NCBI RefSeq assembly: GCF_026153295.1 | Contig: NZ_CP110615.1 | Coordinates: 2,108,001-2,172,000 of the forward strand | Reading direction: 5' to 3' | DNA: 64,000 bases | Origin: Rhodococcus antarcticus | Lineage (GTDB): Bacteria; Actinomycetota; Actinomycetes; Mycobacteriales; Mycobacteriaceae | In this document: positions 38,553 through 48,418 of the stretch, one piece after another | Layout: every line of letters begins with the position of its first letter | How positions within the stretch are numbered: position 1 is the stretch's first letter | Notes under the pieces: model-generated | Database searches by the model: none | Told to the model about the DNA's origin: nothing | Seen by the model: the letters and a program-made list of their open reading frames with translations, nothing else | Position numbers and translations under genes: made by a program

Positions 38553-41540
38553 TCAGCTGCCGAAGGTGCGCTCGGCCACCGCCCGGGCCCGGCGGGTGAC
38601 CTTCAAGTAGTGGTCCAGGAACGCGCCGCCGTCGCCGCCCGGCCAGCTCGCGGCGTGCGCCACCGCGGTCAGCAGGCGTCCGGGTGCGGGCAGCTGGTCG
38701 GTCGAGGTCCCCCGCACGAGCACGAGGGCGTTGCGGGCACGTGTCGCGGTGAGCCACGCCTCCGTCAGCGTCTCCGCGTCGGCGGCGCTCAGCAGCTCCG
38801 CCGCCCCGGCCGCGGTCAGCGCCTCCACCGTCGACGTCGTCCGCAGCTGGGGCACCCGCCAGGCGTGGCGCAGCTGCAGCAGCTGGGCCGTCCACTCCAC
38901 GTCGGCCAGTCCACCCCGGCCCAGCTTGGTGTGGGTGGCCGGGTCGGCCCCGCGGGGCAGCCGCTCGGCGTCCACCCGAGCCTTGATCCGCCGGATCTCC
39001 CGCACGGCGTCGGGCCCGATGCCCCCCTCGGGGTAGCGAACCCCGTCGGCCAGCGCGGTGAACCGCTCCCCCAGCCCAGGATCGCCGGCCACCGGCCGCG
39101 CCCGCAGCAGCGCCTGGACCTCCCACGGCTGCGCCCACTGCGCGTAGTAGGCCTCGTAGGCCGTCAGGGTCCGCACCATGGGACCGCTGCGCCCCTCGGG
39201 CCGCAGACCCGTGTCCACCTCCAGCGGCGGATCCACGCTCGCCGCTCCGAGCAGCCGTCGGGCGCGCTCGGCCACGGTGGTGGCCCAGCGCACCGCGTCG
39301 TTCTCGGCCACGCCCTCGGCCGGGTCGCAGACGAACAGCACGTCCGCGTCGGAGCCGTAGCCGAGCTCGGCGCCTCCCAGCCGACCCATCCCGATCACGG
39401 CCAGCCGTCCCGGAGCGCCGCCGTCCACCGCGCGCGCGACCGCACCCACGGCGGCGTCGAGCACCGCGCTCCACACCGAGGACAGCGCCGCGCACACGTC
39501 CTGGACGTCGAGCATCCCGAGCAGGTCCGCCGAGGCCACCCGCGCGAGCTCGTGGCGGCGCAGCCCGCGGGCGGCGGCCACCGCCCGCTCCGGCTCCGGG
39601 TGCCGGGAGGAGCTGGCGCACAGGCCGAGGGCCACCTCCTGCGGGCCGGTCTGCACCAGGCGCGGTCCGCTCGCGGTGTCGCCCAGCTGTCGCACCACCT
39701 CCGGGGCGCGCAGCAGGAGCTCGGTGGCGTACACCGAGGTCCCCAGCACCCGCATGAGCCGCTGGGCCACCGCCGGCTCGTCGCGCATGGCCCGCAGGAA
39801 CCACGCCGCGTCGCCCAGGGACTCCGACAACCGTCGGTAGGCCAGCAGCCCACCGTCCGGGTCGGGGGTGCCGCTGAGCCAGTCGAGCATCGTCGGGAGC
39901 AGCACGGCCTGCACCCGGTAGCGACGAGCAGCCCCGTTGGTGAGCGCCCGCAGGTGCTGCAGCGCCGTCTCCGGTGACCGGTAGCCCAGGGCGGCGAGCT
40001 GGCGGCGGGCGGAGTCCTCGCTGAGGTGCAGGGCGAGGCCCTCGCCACCGGCCACGGCGTCCAGCAGCGGGCGGTAGAACAGCTTCTCGTGCAGCCGCCG
40101 CACCCGGTGGGTGTTGCGCCGCAGCTCGGCCGTCAGCACCCCGGCCGCGTCGGCGTGCCCGTCGGGCCGCACGTGCGCCGCCCGGGCCAGCCAGCGCACC
40201 GCCGCGGTGTCGGCCGGATCGGGCAGCGTGTGGGTGCGGCGGAGCTTCTGCAGCTGGAGCCGGTGCTCGAGCAGCCGCAGGAACTCGTAGGACGCGGTGA
40301 GGTTCGCGGCGTCGTCGCGCCCGACGTAGCCGCCGTGGCTGAGGGCTCCGAGCGCGTCGACGGTGCTCGCCACGTGCAGCGCGTCGTCGTCGTGCCCGTG
40401 CACCAGCTGCAGCAGCTGGACGGCGAACTCGACGTCGCGCAGCCCGCCCCAGCCCAGCTTGAGCTCCCGCTCCCGCATCTCGGCGGGCACGCTGTCCTCC
40501 ACCCGTCGACGCATCCGCTGGACCTCGGGCACGAAGTCCTCGCGCTCGCTCGCCGCCCACACCATGGGGGCGACGGCGTGCAGGTACTGCCAGCCCAGCT
40601 CGAGGTCACCGGCGAGCGGGCGGGCCTTGAGCAGGGCCTGGAACTCCCACGTCCTGGCCCAGCGCCGGTAGTAGGCCAGGTGCGACTCCAGCGTGCGCAC
40701 GAGCGCCCCGGAGCGCCCCTCCGGCCGCAGGTTCGCGTCCACCTCGAACAGCGCCGCCCCCGCGATCCGCATCACCGCGCCGGCGAGCCGGGTGGCCTCG
40801 GCCTCCGCCGGCTCGGCGACGAACACCACGTCGACGTCGCTGACGTAGTTGAGCTCCCGCGCCCCGCACTTGCCCATCGCGATCACGGCGAGCCGCGCCG
40901 TCACCGGGGCGTCCGGGCTCACCTCGGCCACCGCCACGGCCAGGGCGGCGGTGAGCGCGGCGCCCGCGAGCTCGGACAGGTGCGCCGCGACCTCGACGTA
41001 GGGCAGCACCGGCTCGTCCTCGACGGTGGCGGCGAGGTCGCACGCCGCCAGGAGCAGCAGCTGGTCCCGGTAGGCCTGCCGGAGCACCAGCGTCGCACCC
41101 GGGCCCGTGGTGGTGGCCCGGTGCAGCTCGGTGCCGGGCTCGGGCTCCGCGCCGACGGACGCCAGCAGCCCGGCCGTCAGCTCGGCCGGGGTCGGCAGCG
41201 GCCCCGAGCGCGTCAGCAGGCGCCACGACGCCGGCGTGGCCACGAGGTGGTCGCCGAGCGCCTCCGAGGCCCCGAGCACCCCCAGCAGCCGCCCGCGCAG
41301 GCTCGTGTCGGTGCGCAGCCGCTCGTCGAGCTCGGCCCAGCCCTCACCCGCGCTCTCGGCCATCCGCACCAGGTTGCGCAGCGCGAGGTCCGGGTCGGCG
41401 CTGCGCGAGAGCGCCCACAGCAGCGGACCGTGCTCGTCGGTGCACCACCCCAGTGCGTCGAGCCACGTCCCGGCGGGGGGCTCCACGAGGCCGAGACGGC
41501 CAGGACCGGGCACGCTCGCGCGCCCGGAGGAACGGGTCAC
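38553..41540 (-). CDS. glnE: Bifunctional glutamine synthetase adenylyltransferase/deadenylase
   Basis: GlnE attaches AMP to the regulatory Tyr of GlnA1 and removes it. The 995-residue protein holds two nucleotidyltransferase domains: [19 protein letters not shown] in the N-terminal half (deadenylating) and [20 protein letters not shown] in the C-terminal half (adenylating), each with the D-x-D metal pair. Each is followed by a helical domain. GTG at 41540 is chosen because it overlaps the stop of the upstream amidotransferase gene in GTGA; the frame stays open for another 1.9 kb upstream, but only as shadow. Confidence 0.96.
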   Translation of the reverse strand: MTRSSGRASVPGPGRLGLVEPPAGTWLDALGWCTDEHGPLLWALSRSADPDLALRNLVRMAESAGEGWAELDERLRTDTSLRGRLLGVLGASEALGDHLVATPASWRLLTRSGPLPTPAELTAGLLASVGAEPEPGTELHRATTTGPGATLVLRQAYRDQLLLLAACDLAATVEDEPVLPYVEVAAHLSELAGAALTAALAVAVAEVSPDAPVTARLAVIAMGKCGARELNYVSDVDVVFVAEPAEAEATRLAGAVMRIAGAALFEVDANLRPEGRSGALVRTLESHLAYYRRWARTWEFQALLKARPLAGDLELGWQYLHAVAPMVWAASEREDFVPEVQRMRRRVEDSVPAEMRERELKLGWGGLRDVEFAVQLLQLVHGHDDDALHVASTVDALGALSHGGYVGRDDAANLTASYEFLRLLEHRLQLQKLRRTHTLPDPADTAAVRWLARAAHVRPDGHADAAGVLTAELRRNTHRVRRLHEKLFYRPLLDAVAGGEGLALHLSEDSARRQLAALGYRSPETALQHLRALTNGAARRYRVQAVLLPTMLDWLSGTPDPDGGLLAYRRLSESLGDAAWFLRAMRDEPAVAQRLMRVLGTSVYATELLLRAPEVVRQLGDTASGPRLVQTGPQEVALGLCASSSRHPEPERAVAAARGLRRHELARVASADLLGMLDVQDVCAALSSVWSAVLDAAVGAVARAVDGGAPGRLAVIGMGRLGGAELGYGSDADVLFVCDPAEGVAENDAVRWATTVAERARRLLGAASVDPPLEVDTGLRPEGRSGPMVRTLTAYEAYYAQWAQPWEVQALLRARPVAGDPGLGERFTALADGVRYPEGGIGPDAVREIRRIKARVDAERLPRGADPATHTKLGRGGLADVEWTAQLLQLRHAWRVPQLRTTSTVEALTAAGAAELLSAADAETLTEAWLTATRARNALVLVRGTSTDQLPAPGRLLTAVAHAASWPGGDGGAFLDHYLKVTRRARAVAERTFGS

Positions 41541-42304
41541 GGCTGCCCGTCCCCCACGAGCAGGTTGCGGCGCTCGGCCGGCGGGTGCTCGCACAGGCCC
41601 ACGAAGCGCCGCGCGACGGGCTCCCACGTCTGCGCGAGGTCGACGTGGGCGCGCTCGAGGACCTCGACGGACCGCTCCGAGGAGGGGTGCTGCGAGCGGG
41701 GGACGAGGGCAGCCACCGCCGGCTCGTCGTCCATCCAGGCGCGCAGCACCTCCGGCGAGGTCTCGATGTGGAACTGCAGCCCCCACGCCGAGGGCCCCAC
41801 CCGGAACGCCTGGTTCGTGCAGTGCGGGCTCACCGCGAGCAGCGTGGCGCCCGCGGGCAGCCGCGACACGTCGTCGGAGTGGAACTGCACCACGTCCGGC
41901 GTGAACGGGAGTTCGGCGAGCAGCGGGTCCTGCGCGGCGGCGTCCCGCTTGGCCACCAGGCGCACCCCGGCCTCGGGGCCCTGGGGCATGGTGCGCACGC
42001 TGCCGCCGCAGGCCAGCGCCAGCATCTGGGCGCCGAGGCAGATCGCGAGCACGGGCACCCGCTGCGCGACGGCCGCAGCCAGCACGGCCCGCACCGAGGG
42101 CAGCCACGGGTGCTCCGCGTCGTCGGCGGCGCCCATCTCCCCACCGAGGCACACCACCCCGTCGACCCCGGTCAGGTCGGCCGGCACCGCGTCGCCGACG
42201 AACGGCCGCACGAGGTGCAGCTGCGCACCGGCGCCGGTCAGCCATCCCTCGAGGGGTCCGAGCGGGTCGATCGCGGAGGGCTGCAGCACCAGCAGGGTGG
42301 TCAC
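41537..42304 (-). CDS. Class I glutamine amidotransferase
   Basis: The 255-residue protein has a GATase triad: the nucleophile Cys89 in AICLGAQM, then the His in [11 protein letters not shown] with the following Glu. It is a stand-alone amidotransferase of the GMP-synthase-like type, often described as a putative gamma-glutamyl hydrolase or GATase with unknown acceptor. The stop overlaps the glnE start (GTGA), so the two are translationally coupled, which suggests a glutamine-related role. GTG at 42304 has TAGGCT 6 nt upstream. Confidence 0.88.
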   Translation of the reverse strand: MTTLLVLQPSAIDPLGPLEGWLTGAGAQLHLVRPFVGDAVPADLTGVDGVVCLGGEMGAADDAEHPWLPSVRAVLAAAVAQRVPVLAICLGAQMLALACGGSVRTMPQGPEAGVRLVAKRDAAAQDPLLAELPFTPDVVQFHSDDVSRLPAGATLLAVSPHCTNQAFRVGPSAWGLQFHIETSPEVLRAWMDDEPAVAALVPRSQHPSSERSVEVLERAHVDLAQTWEPVARRFVGLCEHPPAERRNLLVGDGQP

Positions 42305-42310
42305 CGGCCG

Positions 42311-42316
42311 AGCCTA
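42311..42316 (-). promoter_or_regulatory. -10-like hexamer of the amidotransferase-glnE unit
   Basis: On the minus strand TAGGCT ends 6 nt before GTG 42304 with no ribosome site. It overlaps the end of the upstream gene. Confidence 0.45.
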
Positions 42317-43816
42317 GGGCAGCGTCGCGGCGTCCCGGACGAGGCCGTGCACGATGGCGGCGCTGGAGAGGACGAGCGGCAGGCCGCCCCCCGGGTGGGC
42401 CGAGCCGCCCACGCAGTACAGACCGCAGACCCCGGTGCGGTTGGGCGCGCGCAGGAACGCCGCGACGGGCCCGTGGGAGGACGTCCCGTAGATGCTGCCG
42501 CCCGGCGCACCGGTGTCGCGCTCGAGGTCGGCGGGGGTGCGCACCCGCCGGAGGACCACTTCCCCCAGGTCGAGGCCGCGCCGCTGCGCGACCCCGAGGA
42601 CGGCGTCGCCGTAGCGCCGCGCCAGCCCCGGCGCGTCCCAGTCCACCCCGCGCGCCGGATCGTGCCGCGCGGCGTTGACCAGGACGAACACCGCACGGTG
42701 GTCGTCGTCCGGCCGGGTGGTGGGATCGTCGGGGCAGGTGAGGTAGACGGCCGGGTCGGGGATCGGGCGGGGCGGACGACGACGGGTGCCGAAGACGCTG
42801 TCGAACTCGTCGTCGTAGCCGGCCGGGTACAGGACGGTGTGGTGGCCCAGCGGGCGCCCGTCCAGGGTCGGCACCCCGCGCACCCCCAGCAGGAGCACGA
42901 ACCCCGACAGCGACGGGGTCGCGCGGTGCAGACGCGCGCGCAGAGCCACGGAGTGCCGGCGCGGCAGCAGGGCGATTGTGCTGCGCGCATCGACCGCGCT
43001 CACGACCACGTCGGCGGGCAGCCGCTCCCCGCCGGCCAGCACCACCGCGCGCACGGCACCGTCCGCGACGTCGACGTGGGCCACCGGGGTGCTCGTGCGC
43101 AGGTGGACGCCGAGCTCCTGGGCCCGCGCGGCGAGCACGTCGGAGATCCGGCGCAGCCCACCGGGCACGTGGTGCGCCCCGAACGCCTGCTCCACGTGCG
43201 GCACGGTCACCAGGGGCGCGGGCACCCGGCGCGGGTCCGAGCCGGTGTAGGTGGCGTAGCGGTCGAGCACCTGCCGCAGCCGCGGGTCGGCCAGGTGGCG
43301 CTCGCCGACCTGGCGGAGGCTGCGCCAGGGCGCGACGGTGGCCAGCGCCGGCAGCCGGGTGGCCTGCGCGAGCAGCTGCAGCGGGGTCAGCGGTCGCCGC
43401 AGGAACGGCTGCTCGACGACGTCGAACACCCGGGCGGCGTAGGCGCTCAGCGCGGCCCACTCGGCCCCGGCGGCCGGGCCCAGCTGCTCGCTGATCGCCG
43501 CCACCACGCGGTCGAGGGGTCCGTCGGGGACCACGAGGGTGCTGCCGTCGGCGAAGCGGTGGGTGAACGCGGGGTCCAGCCGGGTGGTGGGCAGCGGGGG
43601 CGCGCCGATCGCGTCCAGGGTGTCGGTGAGCAGCTGCGGCCAGGTGAGCAGGCTGGGGCCGGTGTCCCAGGTGAAGCCCTGCTCCGAGGCGGTGCCCAGC
43701 TTGCCGCCGACGGTGGGGGCGGACTCGCAGAGGGTGACCTCGTGCCCGTCCGAGGCCAGTCGCGCCGCGACGGCCAGACCACCGACTCCGGCCCCGACCA
43801 CCACCACGCGCGCCAC
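42314..43816 (-). CDS. Phytoene desaturase (CrtI)-like FAD oxidoreductase
   Basis: The 500-residue flavoprotein has [50 protein letters not shown], and the CrtI-type C-terminus [20 protein letters not shown]. These fit carotenoid desaturases and the related all-trans-retinol saturase/CrtI-like group. No phytoene synthase, GGPP synthase or cyclase gene is in the window, so a carotenoid role is only inferred. GTG at 43816 has TAGGGT 7 nt upstream. It ends 9 nt before the amidotransferase start. Confidence 0.88.
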   Translation of the reverse strand: MARVVVVGAGVGGLAVAARLASDGHEVTLCESAPTVGGKLGTASEQGFTWDTGPSLLTWPQLLTDTLDAIGAPPLPTTRLDPAFTHRFADGSTLVVPDGPLDRVVAAISEQLGPAAGAEWAALSAYAARVFDVVEQPFLRRPLTPLQLLAQATRLPALATVAPWRSLRQVGERHLADPRLRQVLDRYATYTGSDPRRVPAPLVTVPHVEQAFGAHHVPGGLRRISDVLAARAQELGVHLRTSTPVAHVDVADGAVRAVVLAGGERLPADVVVSAVDARSTIALLPRRHSVALRARLHRATPSLSGFVLLLGVRGVPTLDGRPLGHHTVLYPAGYDDEFDSVFGTRRRPPRPIPDPAVYLTCPDDPTTRPDDDHRAVFVLVNAARHDPARGVDWDAPGLARRYGDAVLGVAQRRGLDLGEVVLRRVRTPADLERDTGAPGGSIYGTSSHGPVAAFLRAPNRTGVCGLYCVGGSAHPGGGLPLVLSSAAIVHGLVRDAATLP

Positions 43817-43823
43817 CTGGGCG

Positions 43824-43829
43824 ACCCTA
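43824..43829 (-). promoter_or_regulatory. -10-like hexamer of the crtI-like gene
   Basis: On the minus strand TAGGGT ends 7 nt before GTG 43816; no ribosome site lies in the gap. Confidence 0.5.
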
Positions 43830-43846
43830 GGGCCGAACGGGACGGG

Positions 43847-45187
43847 CTACAGGCTGAGGTAGGTCTTAAGCTCGTAGGGCGTCACGTTGCGGCGGTAGTT
43901 GTCCCACTCGGCCCGCTTGTTGCGGAGGAAGAAGTCGAAGACGTGCTCGCCGAGCGCCTCGGCCACGAGCTCGGAGCTCTCCATGATGCGCAGGGCCTGG
44001 TCGAGGTTCTGCGGCAGCTCCTCGTACCCCATGGCCCGGCGCTCGGACCCCGTCAGGGCCCAGACGTCGTCCTCGGAGGCGGGCGGCAGCTCGTAGCCCT
44101 CGGCGATGCCCTTGAGCCCCGCGGCGAGCATCACCGCGAACGCGAGGTAGGGGTTGCAGGCCGAGTCGGGGGTCCGCACCTCGACGCGCCGCGAGGACGC
44201 CTTGCCCGGGGTGTACATGGGCACGCGGATGAGCGCGGAGCGGTTGGCCGCGCCCCAGGAGACGGCGGTGGGCGCCTCCCCCCCGGTGATCAGCCGCTTG
44301 TAGGAGTTCACCCACTGGTTGGTCACGGCGCTGATCTCGCACGCGTGCCGCAGGATCCCGGCGATGAAGGCCTTGCCGGTCGGCGAGAGCTGGTTGTCGT
44401 CGTCCGGGTCGTGGAAGGCGTTGGTGTCGCCCTCGAACAGGCTGATGTGCGTGTGCATCGCCGAGCCGGCCTGGTCGCTGAACGGCTTGGGCATGAACGA
44501 CGCGCGCACACCCTCGTCGATCGCGACCTCCTTGACGAGGTAGCGGAAGGTCATCACGTTGTCGGCCATGCTCAGCGCGTCCGCGTAGCGCAGGTCGATC
44601 TCCTGCTGGCCCGGGGCGGCCTCGTGGTGGCTGAACTCCACCGAGATGGACATCGACTCGAGCGCGTCGATGGCGTGACGGCGGAAGTTCGGCGCCGTGT
44701 CGTTGACCGACTGGTCGAAGTAGCCCCCGGAGTCGGCCGGCGTCGGCACCGAGCCGTCGGTGGGGGTGTCCCGCAGCAGGAAGAACTCGATCTCGGGGTG
44801 GACGTAGCAGCTGAAGCCCATCTCGTTGGCCTTGTTCAGCTGGCGCCGCAGGACGTGCCGGGGGTCGGCCCAGGAGGGTGAGCCGTCCGGCATGACCACG
44901 TCGCAGAACATCCGCGCGGAGTGCTGCTTGCCGTCGGCGTCGACGAACGGGAGGACCTGGAACGTGGAGGGGTCCGGCTTCGCCACCGTGTCGGCCTCGC
45001 TCACCCGGGAGAAGCCCTCGATGGACGAACCGTCGAATCCGATGCCCTCGGCGAACGCGCCCTCGAGCTCGGCGGGTGCGATGGCGACGGACTTCAGGAA
45101 GCCGAGGACGTCGGTGAACCAGAGTCGGACGAAGCGGATGTCGCGCTCCTCCAGGGTGCGGAGGACGAACTCCTGCTGGCGGTCCAT
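43847..45187 (-). CDS. glnA2: Glutamine synthetase-like protein GlnA2
   Basis: The 446-residue glutamine synthetase fold has IGFDGSSIEGFSRVSEADTV, HHEAAPGQQEIDLRYADAL, MPKPFSDQAGSAMHTHISLF and NRSALIRVPMY. It is the length of M. tuberculosis GlnA2 (446 aa) and lacks the [10 protein letters not shown]-type adenylylation tyrosine of GlnA1, so GlnE should not regulate it. Family members may make glutamine or, as reported for some actinobacterial GlnA2/GlnA3, gamma-glutamylate polyamines. ATG has no ribosome site; TAGGGT lies 6 nt upstream and a GAAAC-N6-GTAAC repeat covers the -35 region. Confidence 0.92.
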   Translation of the reverse strand: MDRQQEFVLRTLEERDIRFVRLWFTDVLGFLKSVAIAPAELEGAFAEGIGFDGSSIEGFSRVSEADTVAKPDPSTFQVLPFVDADGKQHSARMFCDVVMPDGSPSWADPRHVLRRQLNKANEMGFSCYVHPEIEFFLLRDTPTDGSVPTPADSGGYFDQSVNDTAPNFRRHAIDALESMSISVEFSHHEAAPGQQEIDLRYADALSMADNVMTFRYLVKEVAIDEGVRASFMPKPFSDQAGSAMHTHISLFEGDTNAFHDPDDDNQLSPTGKAFIAGILRHACEISAVTNQWVNSYKRLITGGEAPTAVSWGAANRSALIRVPMYTPGKASSRRVEVRTPDSACNPYLAFAVMLAAGLKGIAEGYELPPASEDDVWALTGSERRAMGYEELPQNLDQALRIMESSELVAEALGEHVFDFFLRNKRAEWDNYRRNVTPYELKTYLSL

Positions 45188-45193
45188 GCCGAG

Positions 45194-45199
45194 ACCCTA
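45194..45199 (-). promoter_or_regulatory. -10-like hexamer of glnA2
   Basis: On the minus strand TAGGGT ends 6 nt before ATG 45187. A leaderless transcript is predicted. Confidence 0.5.
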
Positions 45200-45209
45200 G
45201 GCAGGGCCT

Positions 45210-45225
45210 GTTACATCCATGTTTC
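45210..45225 (-). promoter_or_regulatory. GlnR-like box upstream of glnA2
   Basis: On the minus strand GAAAC-N6-GTAAC matches adjacent b and a half-sites of the GlnR consensus. Taking the start codon as +1, it spans about -23 to -38, overlapping the -35 region. Confidence 0.45.
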
Positions 45226-45239
45226 GCAGCCGGGCGCGA

Positions 45240-46844
45240 TCAACAGGTGAGGCCCTCGGCGGGGACCGTGAGGTCGACGAGGTAGGCGTCCACCGCGTCG
45301 TCGATGCACGGGACCCCGCTCAGCGCGACGGTGTGCTGGTCGCCCCGGTAGGTGACCAGGCGGGCACCCAGCTGCGTCGCCAGCTGCACACCGGCCTGGT
45401 ACGGCGTGGCCGGGTCTCCCGTGGTGGAGATGACGACCACCTGGGGCAGCCCGGTGACGACCGGCGTGTGCGGGGCACCCGAGGGGGGCACGGGCCAGAA
45501 CGCGCAGACGTCGAGGGGGGCGTTGCCCGAGCCACGGCCGTCGTCGAGGAAGGGCGCGGCCTGCCGGTAGCGGGTCTCGGCGGTGTCGACCACCGTGCGG
45601 TCCGTGGTGGCCGGGGCGTCGACGCAGCGCACCGCGTTGAAGCCGTCCTGCTCGTTGGAGTACTTCCCGTTCGCGTCGCGACCCTCGTAGAGGTCGGCCA
45701 GCGCCAGCAGCGTGTCCCCGCGCCCACCCCGCAGCTGGGTGAGTCCCTGGGTCAGCGGCGGCCAGAGCTGCTGGGAGTACAGCGCCTGGATGGTGCCCGT
45801 GACCGCGTCGTCGTAGCTCAGTCCGCGGGGGTCGTCGGTGCGGGCCGAGGCGTCGATGAGCGGGCGCACGAGGGCCTGGAACGCGGCCGAGGCCCCGGCT
45901 GGATCGGTCCCCAGCGGGCAGCTGGCCTTCGTGGCGCAGTCGGCGGCGAAGGCGTCGAAGGCACCCTGGAAGCCCTTGCCCTGGCGGACCAGGGTCTCGA
46001 CCGGGTCGGCCGACGGGTCGAGCGCACCGTCGAGGACCAGCGCGCGGACGTTCGCGGGGAACTTCTCGGCGTAGGCGGTGCCCAGGCTGGTGCCGTAGGA
46101 GAAGCCGAGGTAGGACAGCTTCTCGTCGCCGAGCACCGACCGCAGCACGTCCATGTCCTGGGCGGCGTCCACGGTGCCCACGTGGGCGAGCACGTCGGTG
46201 CCCACCCGGGTGGCGCACTTCGCGGCGTAGCCCTTCTCCTCGGACTCGGTCGCCGCGATGCCCGACGGGGAGGTGTCGACGTCGAGGTCCTGGCGCTCGG
46301 CGTCCGCCTCCGCGTCGGTGACGCAGTCCACCGCGGGCTCGGAGGACCCGATGCCCCGGGGGTCGAACCCGACGAGGTCGAAGCGCTCGCCGAGCGGGGT
46401 GCCGGCCACCGTGGACTTCAGGTTCGCGGCCAGGCTCATCCCCGAGCCGCCCGGCCCGCCCGGGTCCACCAGCAGGGAGCCGATGTGGTCGCCACTGGCC
46501 CTGATCCGCAGCACGGCCACCGAGATCGACGTCCCCGTGGGGGCCGCGTAGTCGAGGGGGACGGAGATGCGGGCGCAGTCGAAGTCCTTGTCGGCGTACA
46601 GGCTCGTGTCGTCGGCGGTGGTGGCGTAGCTGTCGCACGGCCCCCAGGTGATCGACTGGGAGTAGAACGACGCCAGGCCGGCGGGCACGGTCCCGGTGGC
46701 GGCGCCCCCTGCCGTCGCAGCGGTGTCCCCGCCCGGGCTGCTGCCGTCCGCGGTGGCCGATCCCGTCACCGAGCTCGAGCACGCGGCGAGCACGAGCAGC
46801 GCGGCGCCTGCGACGAGAAGGGCGTCGGCACGGCACTGTCGCAT
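45240..46844 (-). CDS. Exported alpha/beta-hydrolase peptidase (Hip1/CaeA-like, TAP family)
   Basis: The 534-residue lipoprotein has a signal peptide with lipobox (LLVLAAC, Cys22), a Ser/Thr/Gly-rich linker, then an alpha/beta-hydrolase fold: oxyanion segment [10 protein letters not shown], nucleophile Ser249 in [10 protein letters not shown], the catalytic Asp in [10 protein letters not shown] and His in GDQHTVAL. Several Cys pairs fit an exported protein. Synteny and motifs match Rv2224c (CaeA/Hip1), a cell-envelope serine protease. Substrates here are unknown. It lies 52 nt upstream of glnA2 on the same strand but glnA2 has its own promoter signals. Confidence 0.9.
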   Translation of the reverse strand: MRQCRADALLVAGAALLVLAACSSSVTGSATADGSSPGGDTAATAGGAATGTVPAGLASFYSQSITWGPCDSYATTADDTSLYADKDFDCARISVPLDYAAPTGTSISVAVLRIRASGDHIGSLLVDPGGPGGSGMSLAANLKSTVAGTPLGERFDLVGFDPRGIGSSEPAVDCVTDAEADAERQDLDVDTSPSGIAATESEEKGYAAKCATRVGTDVLAHVGTVDAAQDMDVLRSVLGDEKLSYLGFSYGTSLGTAYAEKFPANVRALVLDGALDPSADPVETLVRQGKGFQGAFDAFAADCATKASCPLGTDPAGASAAFQALVRPLIDASARTDDPRGLSYDDAVTGTIQALYSQQLWPPLTQGLTQLRGGRGDTLLALADLYEGRDANGKYSNEQDGFNAVRCVDAPATTDRTVVDTAETRYRQAAPFLDDGRGSGNAPLDVCAFWPVPPSGAPHTPVVTGLPQVVVISTTGDPATPYQAGVQLATQLGARLVTYRGDQHTVALSGVPCIDDAVDAYLVDLTVPAEGLTC

Positions 46845-46869
46845 GGGCCGATGCTCCCACGGGGGCCCG

Positions 46870-47227
46870 TCAGGAGGGCGTCACGGCGGCCCGGCCGGTC
46901 TGCGGCAGGCCGTCGTAGCGAGCGTGCGCCGGGGTGGGCCCCGAGCAGGTCCTCGTCCCCGTCGTCGTCGACGGCCCAGTACTCCTGCACCCGCTCCCCG
47001 GCGACGACCTCGCGGAACCAGTAGCGCTCGTTGTCGGCCATGTGCCGCACCAGGCCGAGCAGCGACAGCGTCGACGGTGCGACGGCCGCCTCCCGGATGC
47101 GTACCGGACCAACGCCGGAGACCTTCTGCGCCAGCGTCTCCCGGTGGTAGTCCAGCCAGGCCGCCAGCATCGTCGTCTCGTCCGCCACCAGGGGCGGCGG
47201 GACCCGTTCCACGATCTGCTGTGACAT
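46870..47227 (-). pseudogene. Truncated DinB/DUF664-like gene
   Basis: From ATG 47227 the frame encodes a clear DUF664/DinB-type N-terminal half: [40 protein letters not shown] and [20 protein letters not shown]. After about residue 90 the similarity stops and the frame becomes Arg/Pro-rich, running into the start of the peptidase gene (frame end at 46766). The family is usually about 160 residues with metal-binding His in the second half, so the gene looks 3'-deleted. A TACCGT hexamer 7 nt before the ATG shows that the promoter region survives. Confidence 0.6.
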
Positions 47228-47332
47228 GCCGCGCACGGTATCGCCGCGCTCCGGCAGAAGTGGCACGCTCCTCCCGTCACACCCCCACGTCCCGGGGACC
47301 CGACGAGGGCCTCGAGGAAAGGACGGACGACG

Positions 47333-48178
47333 ATGTCCGAGTCAGCCCCCTACGGGAGCGCACCCGAGACCGCACCGGCGCCGCGACCGAAGACCCGCAC
47401 CCACCACCTGCTCGCGAAGAAGAACGCCGGCGAGAAGTGGGCGATGCTCACCGCCTACGACTACTCCACCGCCCGCATCTTCGACGACGCCGGCATCCCC
47501 GTGCTGCTGGTGGGTGACTCCGCGGCGAACGTCGTCTACGGGTACGACACCACCGTCCCGGTCACGGTCGACGAGCTGCTGCCCCTCGTGCGCGGCGTCG
47601 TCCGCGGCGCTCCGCACGCCCTGGTCGTCGCCGACCTGCCCTTCGGCACCTACGAGGTCAGCCCCGAGCAGGCCGTGGCCACCGCGGTGCGCTTCCTCAA
47701 GGAGGGTCTCGCGCACGCCGTGAAGCTGGAGGGCGGAGAGCGCGTCGCCCCGCAGATCCGGGCGCTGACGGCGGCGGGCATCCCCGTCATGGCGCACATC
47801 GGCTTCACCCCGCAGAGCGTGAACAACCTGGGCGGTTTCCGCGTCCAGGGTCGCGGCGACGGGGCGGAGAGGCTCGTGCTCGACGCCGAGGCCGTGCAGG
47901 ACGCGGGCGCGTTCAGCGTCGTGATGGAGATGGTGCCGGCCGAGCTCGCCGCGCAGGTCACCCACAAGCTCACCATCCCCACCATCGGGATCGGGGCCGG
48001 CGTGGAGTGCGACGGCCAGGTGCTGGTGTGGCAGGACATGGCCGGGCTGAGCCAGGGCAAGGCCGCGAAGTTCGTCAAGCGGTTCGCCGACGTCGGCGGT
48101 GAGCTGCGCCGCGCGGCCACCGACTACGCCGACGAGGTCCGCCGGGGCGCCTTCCCCGGCCCCGAGCACTCCTTCTGA
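47333..48178 (+). CDS. panB: 3-methyl-2-oxobutanoate hydroxymethyltransferase
   Basis: PanB adds a hydroxymethyl group from methylene-tetrahydrofolate to 2-oxoisovalerate, the first committed step to pantothenate and CoA. The 281-residue protein has [37 protein letters not shown], the catalytic region [51 protein letters not shown] and [26 protein letters not shown] lies upstream of the ATG. The substrate 2-oxoisovalerate is also used by IlvE, encoded 26 kb away. A palindromic element follows 15 nt after the stop. Confidence 0.97.
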   Translation: MSESAPYGSAPETAPAPRPKTRTHHLLAKKNAGEKWAMLTAYDYSTARIFDDAGIPVLLVGDSAANVVYGYDTTVPVTVDELLPLVRGVVRGAPHALVVADLPFGTYEVSPEQAVATAVRFLKEGLAHAVKLEGGERVAPQIRALTAAGIPVMAHIGFTPQSVNNLGGFRVQGRGDGAERLVLDAEAVQDAGAFSVVMEMVPAELAAQVTHKLTIPTIGIGAGVECDGQVLVWQDMAGLSQGKAAKFVKRFADVGGELRRAATDYADEVRRGAFPGPEHSF

Positions 48179-48193
48179 CCCTCCCCCCCTTCT

Positions 48194-48257
48194 CGCCAAG
48201 TGCGGGCTACTGGTCGTCATTCCCTCCCGAATGCGCGCCACGAGCCCGCACTTGGCG
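48194..48257. repeat. Palindromic element, copy 2
   Basis: Perfect 15-nt arms CGCCAAGTGCGGGCT (48194-48208) and AGCCCGCACTTGGCG (48243-48257) flank a 34-nt core sharing CTGGTCGTCATT with copy 1. It is the only clear structure in the 240-nt gap between panB and the reductase gene; the rest may hold the promoter of that operon. Confidence 0.9.
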
Positions 48258-48418
48258 TTCGAGGGGCCCTGCTCGTGAGCGCCACCACAGACCGCTTGCG
48301 AAACTCAGAGGACACGTGTGCACTGAACACCGTCGCCGCCGGGAGAGCCGCTCGTTCTCCCCGGTAGGAGCCCTGCGCACCGTCGCACGGGGCCCACCGC
48401 ACGAGGAGGAGCCCGACC

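Noticed and set aside
38553-43460. A 1635-codon frame that would fuse glnE to upstream sequence
   Set aside because: Only the part from 41540 shows GlnE similarity; the rest is the shadow of the amidotransferase and crtI-like genes.
41453-44881. A 1142-codon open frame on the plus strand
   Set aside because: It is antisense to glnE, the amidotransferase, the crtI-like gene and glnA2, all with clear family motifs; its product is Arg/Gly/His-rich with no domain. Long antisense frames are expected at this G+C.
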